A DNA stretch of 64,000 nucleotides from Hymenobacter aerophilus DSM 13606 (GCF_000382225.1 NZ_KB907800.1:62001-126000), one strand, 5' to 3'; numbered from the stretch's first letter, positions 50,640-59,254 are shown. Program-made: numbers and translations. Notes: generated by a model from the sequence alone, not told the origin.

Positions 50640-50719
50640 TGGGGGAGAGAGGACTCGAACCTCTGAACCCGAAGGAGCTGAGTTACAGTCAGCCGCAATT
50701 GCCACTATGCGACACCCCC
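50640..50719 (-). tRNA. trnY: tRNA-Tyr (anticodon GTA)
   Basis: 80 nt, class II with a long variable arm (CTCCTTCGGGTTC region). Anticodon stem GCTGA/TCAGC with loop CTGTAAC (anticodon GTA), T-arm AGAGG-TTCGAGT-CCTCT, discriminator A, no encoded CCA. The acceptor GGGGGTG against CTCCCCC has a U-U mismatch at pair 6-67. First tRNA after the cluster promoter. Confidence 0.94.
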
Positions 50720-50762
50720 GATTAGTGTGGTTTCAACGCCGTCTGCGCGAAACCGGCCCATT

Positions 50763-50799
50763 CCAATTCGCGGGCCGGAGCCGCGTTTTCTCGAATTGG
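50763..50799 (-). other. Hairpin in the tRNA cluster leader
   Basis: Perfect 8-bp arms CCAATTCG (50763-50770) and CGAATTGG (50792-50799) enclose a GC-rich loop. It lies between the promoter and the tRNA-Tyr 5' end, so it would be in the pre-tRNA leader, possibly a processing signal. Confidence 0.5.
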
Positions 50800-50804
50800 A
50801 GTTG

Positions 50805-50834
50805 CAAAATTAGTGGCTTTCTGACGTAAGTCAA
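50805..50834 (-). promoter_or_regulatory. Promoter of the tRNA-Tyr-Gly-Thr-tuf unit
   Basis: On the minus strand, TTG (50834-50832), a 19-nt spacer and TAATTTTG (50812-50805). Good consensus match, about 85 nt upstream of tRNA-Tyr. The 240-bp gap to the M1 peptidase gene contains no supported gene. Confidence 0.72.
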
Positions 50835-50962
50835 GCCCTGCGCGAAAAAAGGTTTGGAGCCGGCTGGTTTTTTGTGCCTCCCGCGGCCCGAGCGCCGCGC
50901 TAAGCGGCTGACTTTCTAAGCTAAAGCCTGCCTTGAAAATTAACTGTCCCGACAAAAAAAAA

Positions 50963-53557
50963 TTACTGCACCAGGCTGTACATGGCCTTTAGGTTGTTGT
51001 CTTTCTCCTTATTTCGGATGTCCTGCAGGGTATTTTTGAGGTTGGGCATGCTCCCGGTCAGCTCGTTCAGGCCCTTGTAGGCGCCAAGGCGCACATACAG
51101 TTGCGGATGGCTGCGCGCCAGGTTTTCGAGCAGTTGTACGCCTTTCTCGCGCTCCACGGGCGGAATGCGGTTCATCAGCTTGCCGAAGTTTTCGAGCAGC
51201 ACATACAACACTTCGGGCTGGGCATCCTGGCTGCGCTGCAGAAACCAGTCGTAGTCGTCGAGCGTGCCGTTGAGGCCGTAGTAGTTCGACAGCGACGTGA
51301 GCAGGGCCGGGTTGCGGGTTTTCTGGAGCTTGGCCACCTGAGCCCGGGTGGTGGGCGCCGGCGCCTTTGCCAGCGCATCGACGGCGGCGGCGCTTACCAG
51401 ATAGGAGCTGTCGGCGAGGGCCGCTTCGTAGACCTGGGCGAAATCTTCATTGGGAAACGACGACAGCACGCTGATGGCCGTGGCCCGCACGGCGCCGTGC
51501 TTTTCGTTGAGGGCTACCCGCTGTAAGTCTTTGCGCACCATGCTACCCTCGGCGCCCCGGTAGCGGCGCAGGCCCTCCAGCGCCGCCACGCGGGTAGCCC
51601 AGAACGAGTCGTTGAGGGCCGTGCGGAAGGCCGAGCTCACCAGCAAGTCGCCTGATTTGGGTTTCAGCCCCTCGATGGCCTGCACCCGTTGCAGGTAGCC
51701 ACGGGCGTGGCTGAGCTGGAATTGCAGTTCCTCCTGGCTTTGCTGCTGGTCAATATCAGCCAGCAGGATGCCATCATTATCGAACTTCACGAGAGAAGGC
51801 CGCTGGGCCATGGGCAGCCGAAACGTCTGGTCGGCTTTGGTGATAACGATGCGATGCTCGGCCGACTGATTACCGTTCCAGATGGCCACCGATACCGGCA
51901 GGCGGTACACGGGCTGGTAGAGCGTATCCTGCACCTGGCGCACGCGCAGCACTACGGCGTTGCTCTCGAAGCTGTGCGTAACGCGCAGCTCGGGGTGGCC
52001 GCGTTGCAGAAACCACTGGTCGAAAAACCACGTCAAATCCTCGCCGGTTGTTTCCTCGAACGCAATGCGCAGCTTGGCCAGCTCAACGGCCGACAGCTTG
52101 TTATGGTTGAGGTAGCGGGTGAGCGAGGCGAAGAAGGCCTCGTCGCCGACGAGGTTGCGCAGCATGTGCAGCACCCGGCCGCCCTTGTCGTAGGAGTGGC
52201 GGTCGAACAGGTCTTCGTGGCTGTTGTAGCTGGTGCGGATAAGCGGCTCGCGCTTCATCTGCGCCTCTTCGAGGTAGGAGCGCAGCTTGTTGCGCTGCAC
52301 CAGCGCGGCCGCATCGGCGCCGTACTTGTGCTCGGCCCAGAGCAGCTCCGAGTAGTCGGCAAAGGCCTCGTTGAGCGGCAGGTTGCCCCACGACTCGTTG
52401 GTTACGTAGTCGCCGAACCACTGGTGAAACAGCTCGTGGGCAATAACCGACTCGGAGCCGTCGTAGGGTACGTCGGCCAGCTCGCGGGGCGTAAACTGCA
52501 CTATCTGCTGCCCGAACGTGGAGGCCGTCGTGTTTTCCATGGCGCCCGTTACGAAATCGTGCACCGCTACCTGCGAGTACTTGTCCCAGGGGTAATCAAC
52601 GCCCAGCTTTTTGGAGAAGAATTCCAGCATTTCGGGCGTGTTACCGAACACGCGCTTGGCCGTATTCTGAAAAGCGGGGTCCACGTAATAGTCCACCGGC
52701 TTGCCGCGCCAGGTGTCCGACACGACGGCAAAGTTGCCCACTGCCAGCATGGCCAAATAGGGCGCGTGGGGCTGGCTGAGCTTCCAGGTATCGGTACGGG
52801 TGCCATCGGTATTGCGCCGCGACGACACGAGCAGCCCATTGGACAGCGTTTTTTGGTCGGCTTCCACCGTCAGGCTGATTTCCTGGGTCATGCGCTGGTT
52901 GGGCCGGTCGATGGTCGGAAACCAGCATGAGCTACCCTCCGTCTCGCCCTGGGTCCAGAGCTGGCGGGGCTTGCCCTTCTCGGTGCCGAGTGGGTTGATA
53001 AAGTACAGACCCTTATCATCCACAATGGCCTCGCTCCCACCCTTGGGCAGCTCGTTGGGCTTGGCCACGTACTGAATGCGCACCTGGTACTGCTCGGTGC
53101 GCTGGTAGGTGCGGTCGAGGGCAATAGTGAGCTTCTTTTTGTCGTAGGTGTACTTCAGGTCGCGGCCCTTGCGGCCCGCGTTCAGCAGCTCCACGGCTTT
53201 AATGTCGAAGCCTTTGGCATCGAGCACGAGCTGGTTTTGGGGGTAGAAATGCGGGCGGAGCGTGAGCGTAGCCGTACCCGGCAGCCATTGCCGGGCCCAG
53301 TCGGGGCGCAGGTCGAGCTTGGTATCTACCAGGTCGTGGAGGATGGTGGCCGAGGGCTGCCGGGGCCGCGCCTGATCGGGCAGCCAGTTGGGTACGGGCG
53401 CCGTGGCGGGCGCCAGGTATGGCGTAGTATCGGGCGCTTTTCGGGCGGGCGAATGCGGGCTGGCAGCCCCGACGCGGCCCGCCTTACCGGCCTGAGCAGC
53501 AGCCGGTAGCTGGGCTGGCAGCCACAGGAAAAGAATACCGAGAACGAGGTATTTCAT
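50963..53557 (-). CDS. M1 family metallopeptidase (aminopeptidase N-like)
   Basis: 864 residues from ATG 53557 (MKYLVLGILFLWLPAQL), a signal peptide, so the enzyme is exported. The beta-sandwich N-domain is followed by the exopeptidase motif GAMENTTAS and the zinc site HELFHQWFGDYVTNESWG with the third ligand in PLNEAFADY (HExxH-X18-E, around residues 374-397). The C-terminal third holds helical HEAT-like repeats (TRVAALEGLRRYRGAEG, AVRATAISVLSSFPNEDF). Family members cleave N-terminal residues from peptides. No T9SS tail, so it is probably periplasmic. The gene stands alone, divergent from the biotin carrier gene. Confidence 0.93.
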   Translation of the reverse strand: MKYLVLGILFLWLPAQLPAAAQAGKAGRVGAASPHSPARKAPDTTPYLAPATAPVPNWLPDQARPRQPSATILHDLVDTKLDLRPDWARQWLPGTATLTLRPHFYPQNQLVLDAKGFDIKAVELLNAGRKGRDLKYTYDKKKLTIALDRTYQRTEQYQVRIQYVAKPNELPKGGSEAIVDDKGLYFINPLGTEKGKPRQLWTQGETEGSSCWFPTIDRPNQRMTQEISLTVEADQKTLSNGLLVSSRRNTDGTRTDTWKLSQPHAPYLAMLAVGNFAVVSDTWRGKPVDYYVDPAFQNTAKRVFGNTPEMLEFFSKKLGVDYPWDKYSQVAVHDFVTGAMENTTASTFGQQIVQFTPRELADVPYDGSESVIAHELFHQWFGDYVTNESWGNLPLNEAFADYSELLWAEHKYGADAAALVQRNKLRSYLEEAQMKREPLIRTSYNSHEDLFDRHSYDKGGRVLHMLRNLVGDEAFFASLTRYLNHNKLSAVELAKLRIAFEETTGEDLTWFFDQWFLQRGHPELRVTHSFESNAVVLRVRQVQDTLYQPVYRLPVSVAIWNGNQSAEHRIVITKADQTFRLPMAQRPSLVKFDNDGILLADIDQQQSQEELQFQLSHARGYLQRVQAIEGLKPKSGDLLVSSAFRTALNDSFWATRVAALEGLRRYRGAEGSMVRKDLQRVALNEKHGAVRATAISVLSSFPNEDFAQVYEAALADSSYLVSAAAVDALAKAPAPTTRAQVAKLQKTRNPALLTSLSNYYGLNGTLDDYDWFLQRSQDAQPEVLYVLLENFGKLMNRIPPVEREKGVQLLENLARSHPQLYVRLGAYKGLNELTGSMPNLKNTLQDIRNKEKDNNLKAMYSLVQ

Positions 53558-53655
53558 GCAGGAAGGCACTAGGGTATTAGATGGTGAAGTTCCGAATTTA
53601 TTTCAGATTTGACCTATCTTTAAGGCCTTTTCTGCCCCACTCCCGCCCTACTCGT

Positions 53656-54165
53656 ATGCTCCAAATCCAATTGGCCGCCGCGGCCCAGTCGCCGCTGGAA
53701 GTCGACTACCAGCCCAACGGGGCAGTTACCGTAGGCGGCCAGCCGTTCGCCTGGGACCTGACGGCGCTCGGCAACGGCCGCTACAGCATCCTTTACCAAA
53801 ACCGCTCCTACAACGCCGAGCTGCTGGAAATCGATTACGCCGCCAAAACCGTGGCCCTGAAGATCAACGACCAGCGGCTGGAGTTCCAGGCCAAAGACCG
53901 CCTCGATTTGCTGCTCGACAAAATGGGCCTGAGCGCAGCCGTCAGCACCAAGGTAAACGAGCTGAAAGCGCCCATGCCCGGCCTGATTGTGGACGTGCGC
54001 GTGGAGCCCGGCCAGACCGTGCAGAAAGGCGACGCGCTGCTGGTGCTGGAAGCCATGAAAATGGAAAACATCCTCAAAGCCCCCGGCGAGGGCATCGTGG
54101 CGGCTATCAAAGTGAGCCTGCGCGACAACGTAACCAAGGGCCAGGTGCTGATCCAGTTCGCGTAA
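53656..54165 (+). CDS. Biotin carboxyl carrier protein, acetyl-CoA carboxylase type
   Basis: 169 residues from ATG 53656 (MLQIQLAAAA); the frame continues upstream without conservation. The C-terminal biotinyl domain (about 103-169) carries the EAMKMEN motif with K135 as the biotin site, framed by APMPGLIVDVRVEPGQTVQK and NVTKGQVLIQF. The N-terminal 90 residues form a beta-rich domain seen in stand-alone carriers of acyl-CoA carboxylases in Bacteroidota. No carboxylase or carboxyltransferase gene is adjacent, so whether acetyl- or propionyl-CoA is the substrate is open. Confidence 0.88.
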   Translation: MLQIQLAAAAQSPLEVDYQPNGAVTVGGQPFAWDLTALGNGRYSILYQNRSYNAELLEIDYAAKTVALKINDQRLEFQAKDRLDLLLDKMGLSAAVSTKVNELKAPMPGLIVDVRVEPGQTVQKGDALLVLEAMKMENILKAPGEGIVAAIKVSLRDNVTKGQVLIQFA

Positions 54166-54212
54166 CTTTCTGCCGGCCGCTTTTTCTTCTTACTCCACCA
54201 TCTCCATAGGCC

Positions 54213-54992
54213 TTGAAGTACAACCGAATTCTGCTGAAACTGAGTGGCGAGGCCCTGATGGGCCAGCAGCAGTACGGCATCGACGCCAACCGGCTCATGC
54301 AGTACGCCGAAGAAATCAAAATTGCCGCCGCTACGGGCACGCAGGTAGCCGTCGTTATCGGGGGCGGCAACATCTACCGCGGCGTGCAGGCCGAAGCCTT
54401 TGGCCTCGACCGGGTGCAGGGCGATTACATGGGCATGCTGGCCACCGTCATCAACTCGATGGCCCTGCAAAGCGCCCTCGAAAAGCTGGACGTCAATACG
54501 CGCCTGCTCTCGGGCCTGCATATTCAGCAGGTGTGCGAGCCCTACATCCGCCGCCGGGCCATGCGCCACCTCGAAAAAGGTCGCGTGGTCATCTTCGGCG
54601 CCGGTATCGGCTCGCCCTACTTCACCACCGACTCGGCCGCCTCGCTGCGGGCCATCGAAATTGAGGCGGATGTGGTGCTGAAGGGTACGCGCGTGGATGG
54701 TATTTACACCGCCGACCCCGAAAAGGACCCCACTGCCAAGCGCTTTGCCGATATCAGCTTCGATGAGGTGATGGACCAGAAGCTCAACGTGATGGACATG
54801 ACGGCCTTCACGCTCTGCAAGGAAAACAACCTGCCCATCATCGTTTTCGATATGAACAAGGAAGGCAACCTGCAGCGCCTGTTGCGTGGCGACAGCGTGG
54901 GCACGTTGGTGAGTATGAATGGCGCGAATGCCTCGGCCGCCGATACCACGGGCCTGCAACCTGCCGTCGATGAGTCGGCCGACGCCTGTTAG
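54213..54992 (+). CDS. pyrH: UMP kinase
   Basis: 259 residues starting at TTG 54213. A TAG lies two codons upstream in frame, and the conserved [15 protein letters not shown] begins right after, so TTG must be the start. It phosphorylates UMP to UDP as a hexamer of the amino-acid-kinase fold. Motifs are [32 protein letters not shown] and [20 protein letters not shown]. The last 20 residues are an unconserved extension. Paired with frr downstream, as in most bacteria. Confidence 0.97.
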   Translation: MKYNRILLKLSGEALMGQQQYGIDANRLMQYAEEIKIAAATGTQVAVVIGGGNIYRGVQAEAFGLDRVQGDYMGMLATVINSMALQSALEKLDVNTRLLSGLHIQQVCEPYIRRRAMRHLEKGRVVIFGAGIGSPYFTTDSAASLRAIEIEADVVLKGTRVDGIYTADPEKDPTAKRFADISFDEVMDQKLNVMDMTAFTLCKENNLPIIVFDMNKEGNLQRLLRGDSVGTLVSMNGANASAADTTGLQPAVDESADAC

Positions 54993-55049
54993 GCAGCCCG
55001 CGCAAATCCGTTTTTCAACCCTACATTTTCAACGCTTAACTTTTCCGAA

Positions 55050-55613
55050 GTGGACGAAGAAATTAAGTTTTATCTCGATGAGGCCGAAGAATCCATGGGC
55101 AAGGCCTTGGAGCATACGACCGTAGAATTTGCGCGCATCCGGGCCGGCAAGGCCTCGCCCGCTATGCTCGACTCGCTGCGGGTCGATTACTACGGCACGC
55201 CCACGCCGCTGGCCAACGTGGCCAACGTATCGACGCCCGACGCCCGCACGCTTTACATCAAGCCCTGGGAGAAAAACATGGTGGGCGAAATCGTGAAGGC
55301 TATCAAGAACAGCGACCTGGGCCTCAACCCGCAGACGGACGCCGAAGGTGTGCGCCTCAACATTCCGGCCATGACCGAGGAGCGCCGCCGCGAGCTGGTA
55401 AAGCAGGCCAAGGCCGAGTCGGAGAACGGCAAAGTCCGCATCCGCGGCATCCGCAAAGACACGAACGACTCGCTGCGCAAGCTCCAGAAGGACGGCGCTT
55501 CGGAAGACTCGATCAAGGATGCCGAAGCCAAAGTCCAGAAGTTCACCGACGCCTACATCAGCAAAGTAGATGAGGTGCTGGGCAAGAAGGAATCGGAGAT
55601 CATGACGATCTGA
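55050..55613 (+). CDS. frr: Ribosome recycling factor
   Basis: 187 residues, starting at GTG 55050. With EF-G it splits post-termination ribosomes. Motifs are ALEHTTVEFARIRAGKASPA, VDYYGTPTPLANVANVSTPD, LTEERRRELVKQAKAESE-like and the terminal KVDEVLGKKESEIMTI. It follows pyrH by 57 nt and converges on nadD. Confidence 0.97.
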   Translation: MDEEIKFYLDEAEESMGKALEHTTVEFARIRAGKASPAMLDSLRVDYYGTPTPLANVANVSTPDARTLYIKPWEKNMVGEIVKAIKNSDLGLNPQTDAEGVRLNIPAMTEERRRELVKQAKAESENGKVRIRGIRKDTNDSLRKLQKDGASEDSIKDAEAKVQKFTDAYISKVDEVLGKKESEIMTI

Positions 55614-55646
55614 TTTCTTCATAATAAGCTACAAGCTATAAGCCGC

Positions 55647-55683
55647 AAGCTCCAAGCTGATGTTGAACGTCAGCTTGGAGCTT
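55647..55683. terminator. Bidirectional hairpin between frr and nadD
   Basis: A perfect 13-bp stem (55647-55659 and 55671-55683, AAGCTCCAAGCTG) with an 11-nt loop. The left flank reiterates AAGCTACAAGCTATAAGC words. It lies 34 nt after frr and 23 nt after nadD. Confidence 0.75.
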
Positions 55684-55705
55684 CCAGCTCCTGTCTCCTG
55701 TCTTC

Positions 55706-56308
55706 TCAAGAGTAATACCCCTCCGCCCGAATCTGCTGCTCCACCACTTCGGGCAGCAGGTAGCGAACCGACAGGCCCTCGCGCAGGCAGCGGCGGATGA
55801 AGGTGGCCGATATATCGAGCAGCGGCGCCTCTACCACGTGCACTTTGGGTGGCAGCGGCGCGGGGAGGTCGTAGCCGGGGCGCGGGTACACGTAGATTTG
55901 GTATTCGGCCAGCAGGCGGTCGGCGGCTTTCCAGCGCGGCAGGCCGGGCAGGTTGTCGCCGCCCATGAGCAGCACGAATTCCTGCTCCGGATGCCGCTGC
56001 CGCAGCTCATCGAGCGTGTCGATGGTGTAGCTGGGCTTGGGCATCTGGAACTCCAGGTCGAGCACCCGCAGCCGCGCATTGCCGGCAATAGCGCGGGTAA
56101 CCAGCGCCAGCCGCGCCTGCTCGTCGAGCAAGTCGGCTTCGGCTTTGAAGGGGCTCTGAGGCGAGATGATAAGCCAGACTTCGGCCAGGTCGGTGTGCGT
56201 GGCCAGGAAGTTGGCCAGAATCAGGTGGCCGGTATGGATGGGGTTGAACGAACCAAAAAGCAGCCCCACTTTCCGGCCCGCGGGGGCATCGGAGGTGGGG
56301 CTGCTCAC
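55706..56308 (-). CDS. nadD: Nicotinate-nucleotide adenylyltransferase
   Basis: 200 residues from GTG 56308, which overlaps the gmk stop in a GTGA junction. It makes nicotinate adenine dinucleotide in NAD synthesis. The nucleotidyltransferase motif GLLFGSFNPIHTGHLILANF (with the HxGH) and the second motif ISATFIRRCLREG are present, with FVLLMGGDNLPGLPRWK between them. Normal size. Confidence 0.95.
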   Translation of the reverse strand: MSSPTSDAPAGRKVGLLFGSFNPIHTGHLILANFLATHTDLAEVWLIISPQSPFKAEADLLDEQARLALVTRAIAGNARLRVLDLEFQMPKPSYTIDTLDELRQRHPEQEFVLLMGGDNLPGLPRWKAADRLLAEYQIYVYPRPGYDLPAPLPPKVHVVEAPLLDISATFIRRCLREGLSVRYLLPEVVEQQIRAEGYYS

Positions 56309-56889
56309 AGAATGGCGGGTTCGGCGGTAATAAAGGCGCGTACCAGTCGTTCGGCTTCGTCTACTGCCTTCTCAAGGTCGTCGTTGGTGATAACCACATC
56401 GAAGCGGTCCTCAAACGTGAGCTCGAAATTGGCCTTGTAGAGCCGGGCCGATATGCTGGCTTCCGAGTCGGTGGCGCGGTGGCGCAGGCGCTGCTCCAGG
56501 ATTTCCAGCGAGGGTGGTTTCACGAATACCGCCAAAGCGCGGTCCTGGTAAAACTCCTTGATGCTGAGGCCGCCTTTCACGTCCACGTCGAGCACCGAGT
56601 GCTGGCCGTTTTCCCAGATGCGCTCTACTTCCTCCTTCAGCGTGCCGTAGAAAGCACCTTCGTACACTTCTTCCCACTCCACAAACTGGTCGCGGCGGAT
56701 TTTCTCCTGAAACTCCTGCACGGAGATGAAGTAGTAATCCTTGCCGTTGGTTTCGGTGCGGCCGCGCCGGTCGCGCGTACAGGCCGAAATGGAGAAGCTC
56801 AGCTCCGGCATTCGGGCCAGCAGCCGATGAACGATGGTGGTTTTGCCGGCCCCGGAGGGCGCGGAGAAAGCAATGATTTTACCCTGCAT
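56305..56889 (-). CDS. gmk: Guanylate kinase
   Basis: 194 residues. It converts GMP to GDP. P-loop FSAPSGAGKTTIVHRLL (about 8-24), GMP-binding SISACTRDRRGRTETNGKDY, then FVEWEEVYEGAFYGTLKEEV and the closing block KANFELTFEDRFDVVITNDD. It follows the anti-sigma gene by 9 nt and overlaps nadD by 4 nt, so the four genes look like one operon. Confidence 0.97.
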   Translation of the reverse strand: MQGKIIAFSAPSGAGKTTIVHRLLARMPELSFSISACTRDRRGRTETNGKDYYFISVQEFQEKIRRDQFVEWEEVYEGAFYGTLKEEVERIWENGQHSVLDVDVKGGLSIKEFYQDRALAVFVKPPSLEILEQRLRHRATDSEASISARLYKANFELTFEDRFDVVITNDDLEKAVDEAERLVRAFITAEPAIL

Positions 56890-56898
56890 CGGGTAAAA

Positions 56899-57189
56899 TT
56901 AGGCCATTTCTGCCTGAACTTTAGCAAGAATGCGCTGAGAAAGTGTGGCCGGGGCCCCTTTGCGGCCTACATGCTGGGCCAGGAAGTCGATGAAAATCTG
57001 CTGCTTCTCCAGGCTGTCGAAGCACGGCGAACAATCTTCGGCGTGGCTGATGAAGTACTCTTCATCCTCCGCCGAGGGCTCGTGGCCCACAATGATTTGG
57101 TCGAGAATCGTGTTCACGCGCTCACAGTCGGGGCCGTCGGTTTGGGCGGCGGCTGCCGAGTTGGTTGATGAAGTAGACGTAGTTTCCAT
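56899..57189 (-). CDS. RsrA-like zinc-binding anti-sigma factor
   Basis: 96 residues from ATG 57189 (METTSTSSTN). A disordered Ser/Thr/Ala start is followed by a small helical domain with C22, H49, C53 and C56. The spacing H-x3-C-x2-C matches zinc-containing anti-sigma proteins, and C22 lies 27 residues before the His, close to the arrangement in RsrA. Such proteins hold their sigma factor until oxidation of the Cys residues releases zinc. It follows the sigma gene by 37 nt. Redox sensing is inference. Confidence 0.8.
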   Translation of the reverse strand: METTSTSSTNSAAAAQTDGPDCERVNTILDQIIVGHEPSAEDEEYFISHAEDCSPCFDSLEKQQIFIDFLAQHVGRKGAPATLSQRILAKVQAEMA

Positions 57190-57226
57190 AGCGAGTGCCT
57201 GGCTTTGAAAGAAATGAATGAAGTGG

Positions 57227-57877
57227 TTAATCAGTCGAGGATTCGTCCTCATCCTCGTCGTCGGCTGCGGCTCCGTTTGAGCCGTAGCCCATCGAGCGGG
57301 CGTATTTGTCGAGTTTTTCTTTGAGGAAGTTGCGGGCCCGGTGCAGGCGCGAACGCACCGTACCGATAGGGATGTCGAGCACTTTGGCCATCTCCTCGTA
57401 CGTGAACCCTTCGAGGTCGCAGAGGATGATGACCGTGCGGAAATCCACGGGCAGCGAGTTCAGCGCGCGGGCCACCTCATCACCGATAAGGTCGCGCACG
57501 GCCTGCTGCCGCATGTCCGAGGAGGTGGTGCCGGCATCGGAGTCGGCCTCCACTTCTTCGGAGTTGTAGTAGCCTTCGATTTCGCTGTAGTCAACCTTGG
57601 CAGGCTGCTTACTTTTCTTGCGAAAATCGTTGATGAACGAGTTTTTGAGGATGCGAAACAGCCACGCTTTGGCGTTGGTCCCCGGTTCAAAGTACTCAAA
57701 GAAGCGATATGCTTTCAGATAAGTTTCCTGTACCAGGTCATTTGCATCGTCCTCGTCGAGGGTGAGGCGGAAGGCAAAATTGTATAACGGGTCGAGCACG
57801 GGCATCAGCTCGGCCTGGAAACGCCGGTCTTTTTCCTCTTTGCTCAGCTTGGGAACCCGCTCGGGAGAATCGCTCAT
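57227..57877 (-). CDS. ECF RNA polymerase sigma factor, SigR/SigH-like
   Basis: 216 residues from ATG 57877 (MSDSPERVPKL). Region 2 (about 25-95) reads PLYNFAFRLTLDEDDANDLV, ETYLKAYRFFEYFEPGTNAK and AWLFRILKNSFINDFRKKSK, strongly resembling the SigR group of actinobacteria. Region 4 (about 145-200) has LPVDFRTVIILCDLEGFTYE and IPIGTVRSRLHRARNFLKEK. The C-terminus is acidic. It is paired with a zinc anti-sigma factor and followed by gmk and nadD. A TATATTTG box lies upstream. Confidence 0.93.
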   Translation of the reverse strand: MSDSPERVPKLSKEEKDRRFQAELMPVLDPLYNFAFRLTLDEDDANDLVQETYLKAYRFFEYFEPGTNAKAWLFRILKNSFINDFRKKSKQPAKVDYSEIEGYYNSEEVEADSDAGTTSSDMRQQAVRDLIGDEVARALNSLPVDFRTVIILCDLEGFTYEEMAKVLDIPIGTVRSRLHRARNFLKEKLDKYARSMGYGSNGAAADDEDEDESSTD

Positions 57878-57891
57878 GGACGCTAAAAAGT

Positions 57892-57915
57892 GCGGTTTTC
57901 GGGGCTGAAAACCGC
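57892..57915 (-). terminator. Terminator-like hairpin between waaL-like gene and sigma gene
   Basis: A perfect 9-bp stem (57892-57900 and 57907-57915, GCGGTTTTC) with a 6-nt loop is followed on the minus strand by CACTTTTT. It lies 20 nt after the ligase stop and 14 nt before the sigma ATG. Confidence 0.75.
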
Positions 57916-57922
57916 GGTCAGA

Positions 57923-57930
57923 CAAATATA
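57923..57930 (-). promoter_or_regulatory. Candidate -7 element of the sigma operon
   Basis: The minus strand reads TATATTTG, a full consensus match. Transcription would begin about at the hairpin just downstream. There is no TTG at the usual spacing, which could mean an alternative sigma or activator. Confidence 0.5.
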
Positions 57931-57934
57931 CTGT

Positions 57935-59254
57935 TTATACCATTTGCGCCGGGGAAGGTTTGGGACTCTGCTTAGCCCGGCGCTCAGCAGCCACAATCAA
58001 AAAGCCGTAGAGAAAAACAAACAGGTTGAAGCTGATTTGCAGTTGAAGCAGCGAATCGGCCAGCATGGCGACGGCCTGCAGCAGCAGGAACCGGTACACG
58101 TACGGATTTCGGCGTAGGGCGGGTTGCACCAGCGGCCCGAACAGCACCAGCAGCCACAGCGCCAACCCTACTGCGCCGCCACTCACCAACTGGTGCAGGT
58201 ACTGGTTGTGAATCATGACGCGGTTTTCGGGCCGCAGGCCGTAGTCGCGCCAGTCGTACTGGTGCATCATGGCGGCGTAGGCATCGGCCGGACCCACGCC
58301 CAGCACGGGGTGCCGCCGGGCTATTACGCTGGCTGTCTGCCAGGCCGCCAGCCGCCGCGAAAGCGAGAAGTCGTTGATGTCGTGCCCCAGCTCGAACTGC
58401 TCCAGATCGTAGAATGTGGCGTGCACCCGCTCGTACACCGAGCCCAGCGTGCGGTATGCCACCCAGGGCCCCAGCGCCAGGCCCAGCAGCAGCGCGGCCC
58501 CGAGCCAGTACCGCCGCCGCACCAGCAGCGCCAGCAGCGCCTCCACCGACAAGACTACGTACGCCGCTATCAAACCAGTGCGGTAAGCCAGAATGTGCAG
58601 CACGGCCACGCATACCACTACACTCAGGCCCAGCGCCACCCGCAGCCAGCGGGGCGCCAGGGGCTGCCGCACCATCCGAAAGCCGAAAAAAGCCGCCAGC
58701 GCCAGCATCAGCCCAAAATGAATGTGGAAGATGCGCGTAACTGAAGGCAGGTTATGGCCCAGCCGGATGGCCTCGTTGGCGGCGGCCGGGTCGCGCAGAT
58801 ACTGGCCCAGCGTAGCCGCCCCGATAAGCGCCAGGCCCACTACAAACAGGCTGCCTACCCCGAACCGCTGCCGCTCAGTTAGCGGCACGGCCAGCCCGAA
58901 TAGCAGCGGCACCCCCAGCCAGGGCAGCTGCCGAAACAGCTCGTGCCGCCACACAGGCCACTCGTGGGTGTAGAGGCCGCTGAGCAGCAGCAGCGCGTAG
59001 AGGCCGGCCGGGGCCCACACCGTGCGCAGCCGCAGCCACCGGGGCAGCTGCCGACGCAGCCCGGGGTTGGCCAGCGCCGCCACCACGCCCGTTACCGGTG
59101 CCAGCGCCACCAAAGCCCGCGACGCCAGCAACCCCACTACACCCGCCACGCAGGCCAGCAGCAGCAAGTGCTGCGACAACCGGCCGGAACGCCACCACTC
59201 CTGCCAAACGGCCAGTGAAGTGGGAGCAGCGGAAAGACGTGAGGAAGCGGGCAT
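57935..59254 (-). CDS. O-antigen ligase family membrane protein
   Basis: 439 residues with about 10-12 membrane helices. The large periplasmic loop typical of the WaaL/Wzy_C group is visible: LSRRLAAWQTASVIARRHPV, LGVGPADAYAAMMHQYDW and the conserved NQYLHQLVSGGAVGLALWLL. Such enzymes join a lipid-linked polymer to lipid A core or another acceptor, or polymerise repeat units. It ends an operon with GT2 and GT9 glycosyltransferases. The exact donor and acceptor are unknown. Confidence 0.85.
   Translation of the reverse strand: MPASSRLSAAPTSLAVWQEWWRSGRLSQHLLLLACVAGVVGLLASRALVALAPVTGVVAALANPGLRRQLPRWLRLRTVWAPAGLYALLLLSGLYTHEWPVWRHELFRQLPWLGVPLLFGLAVPLTERQRFGVGSLFVVGLALIGAATLGQYLRDPAAANEAIRLGHNLPSVTRIFHIHFGLMLALAAFFGFRMVRQPLAPRWLRVALGLSVVVCVAVLHILAYRTGLIAAYVVLSVEALLALLVRRRYWLGAALLLGLALGPWVAYRTLGSVYERVHATFYDLEQFELGHDINDFSLSRRLAAWQTASVIARRHPVLGVGPADAYAAMMHQYDWRDYGLRPENRVMIHNQYLHQLVSGGAVGLALWLLVLFGPLVQPALRRNPYVYRFLLLQAVAMLADSLLQLQISFNLFVFLYGFLIVAAERRAKQSPKPSPAQMV

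Noticed and set aside
50722-50955. 77-codon minus-strand frame upstream of tRNA-Tyr
   Set aside because: It spans the tRNA cluster promoter and leader hairpin; the product is low complexity.
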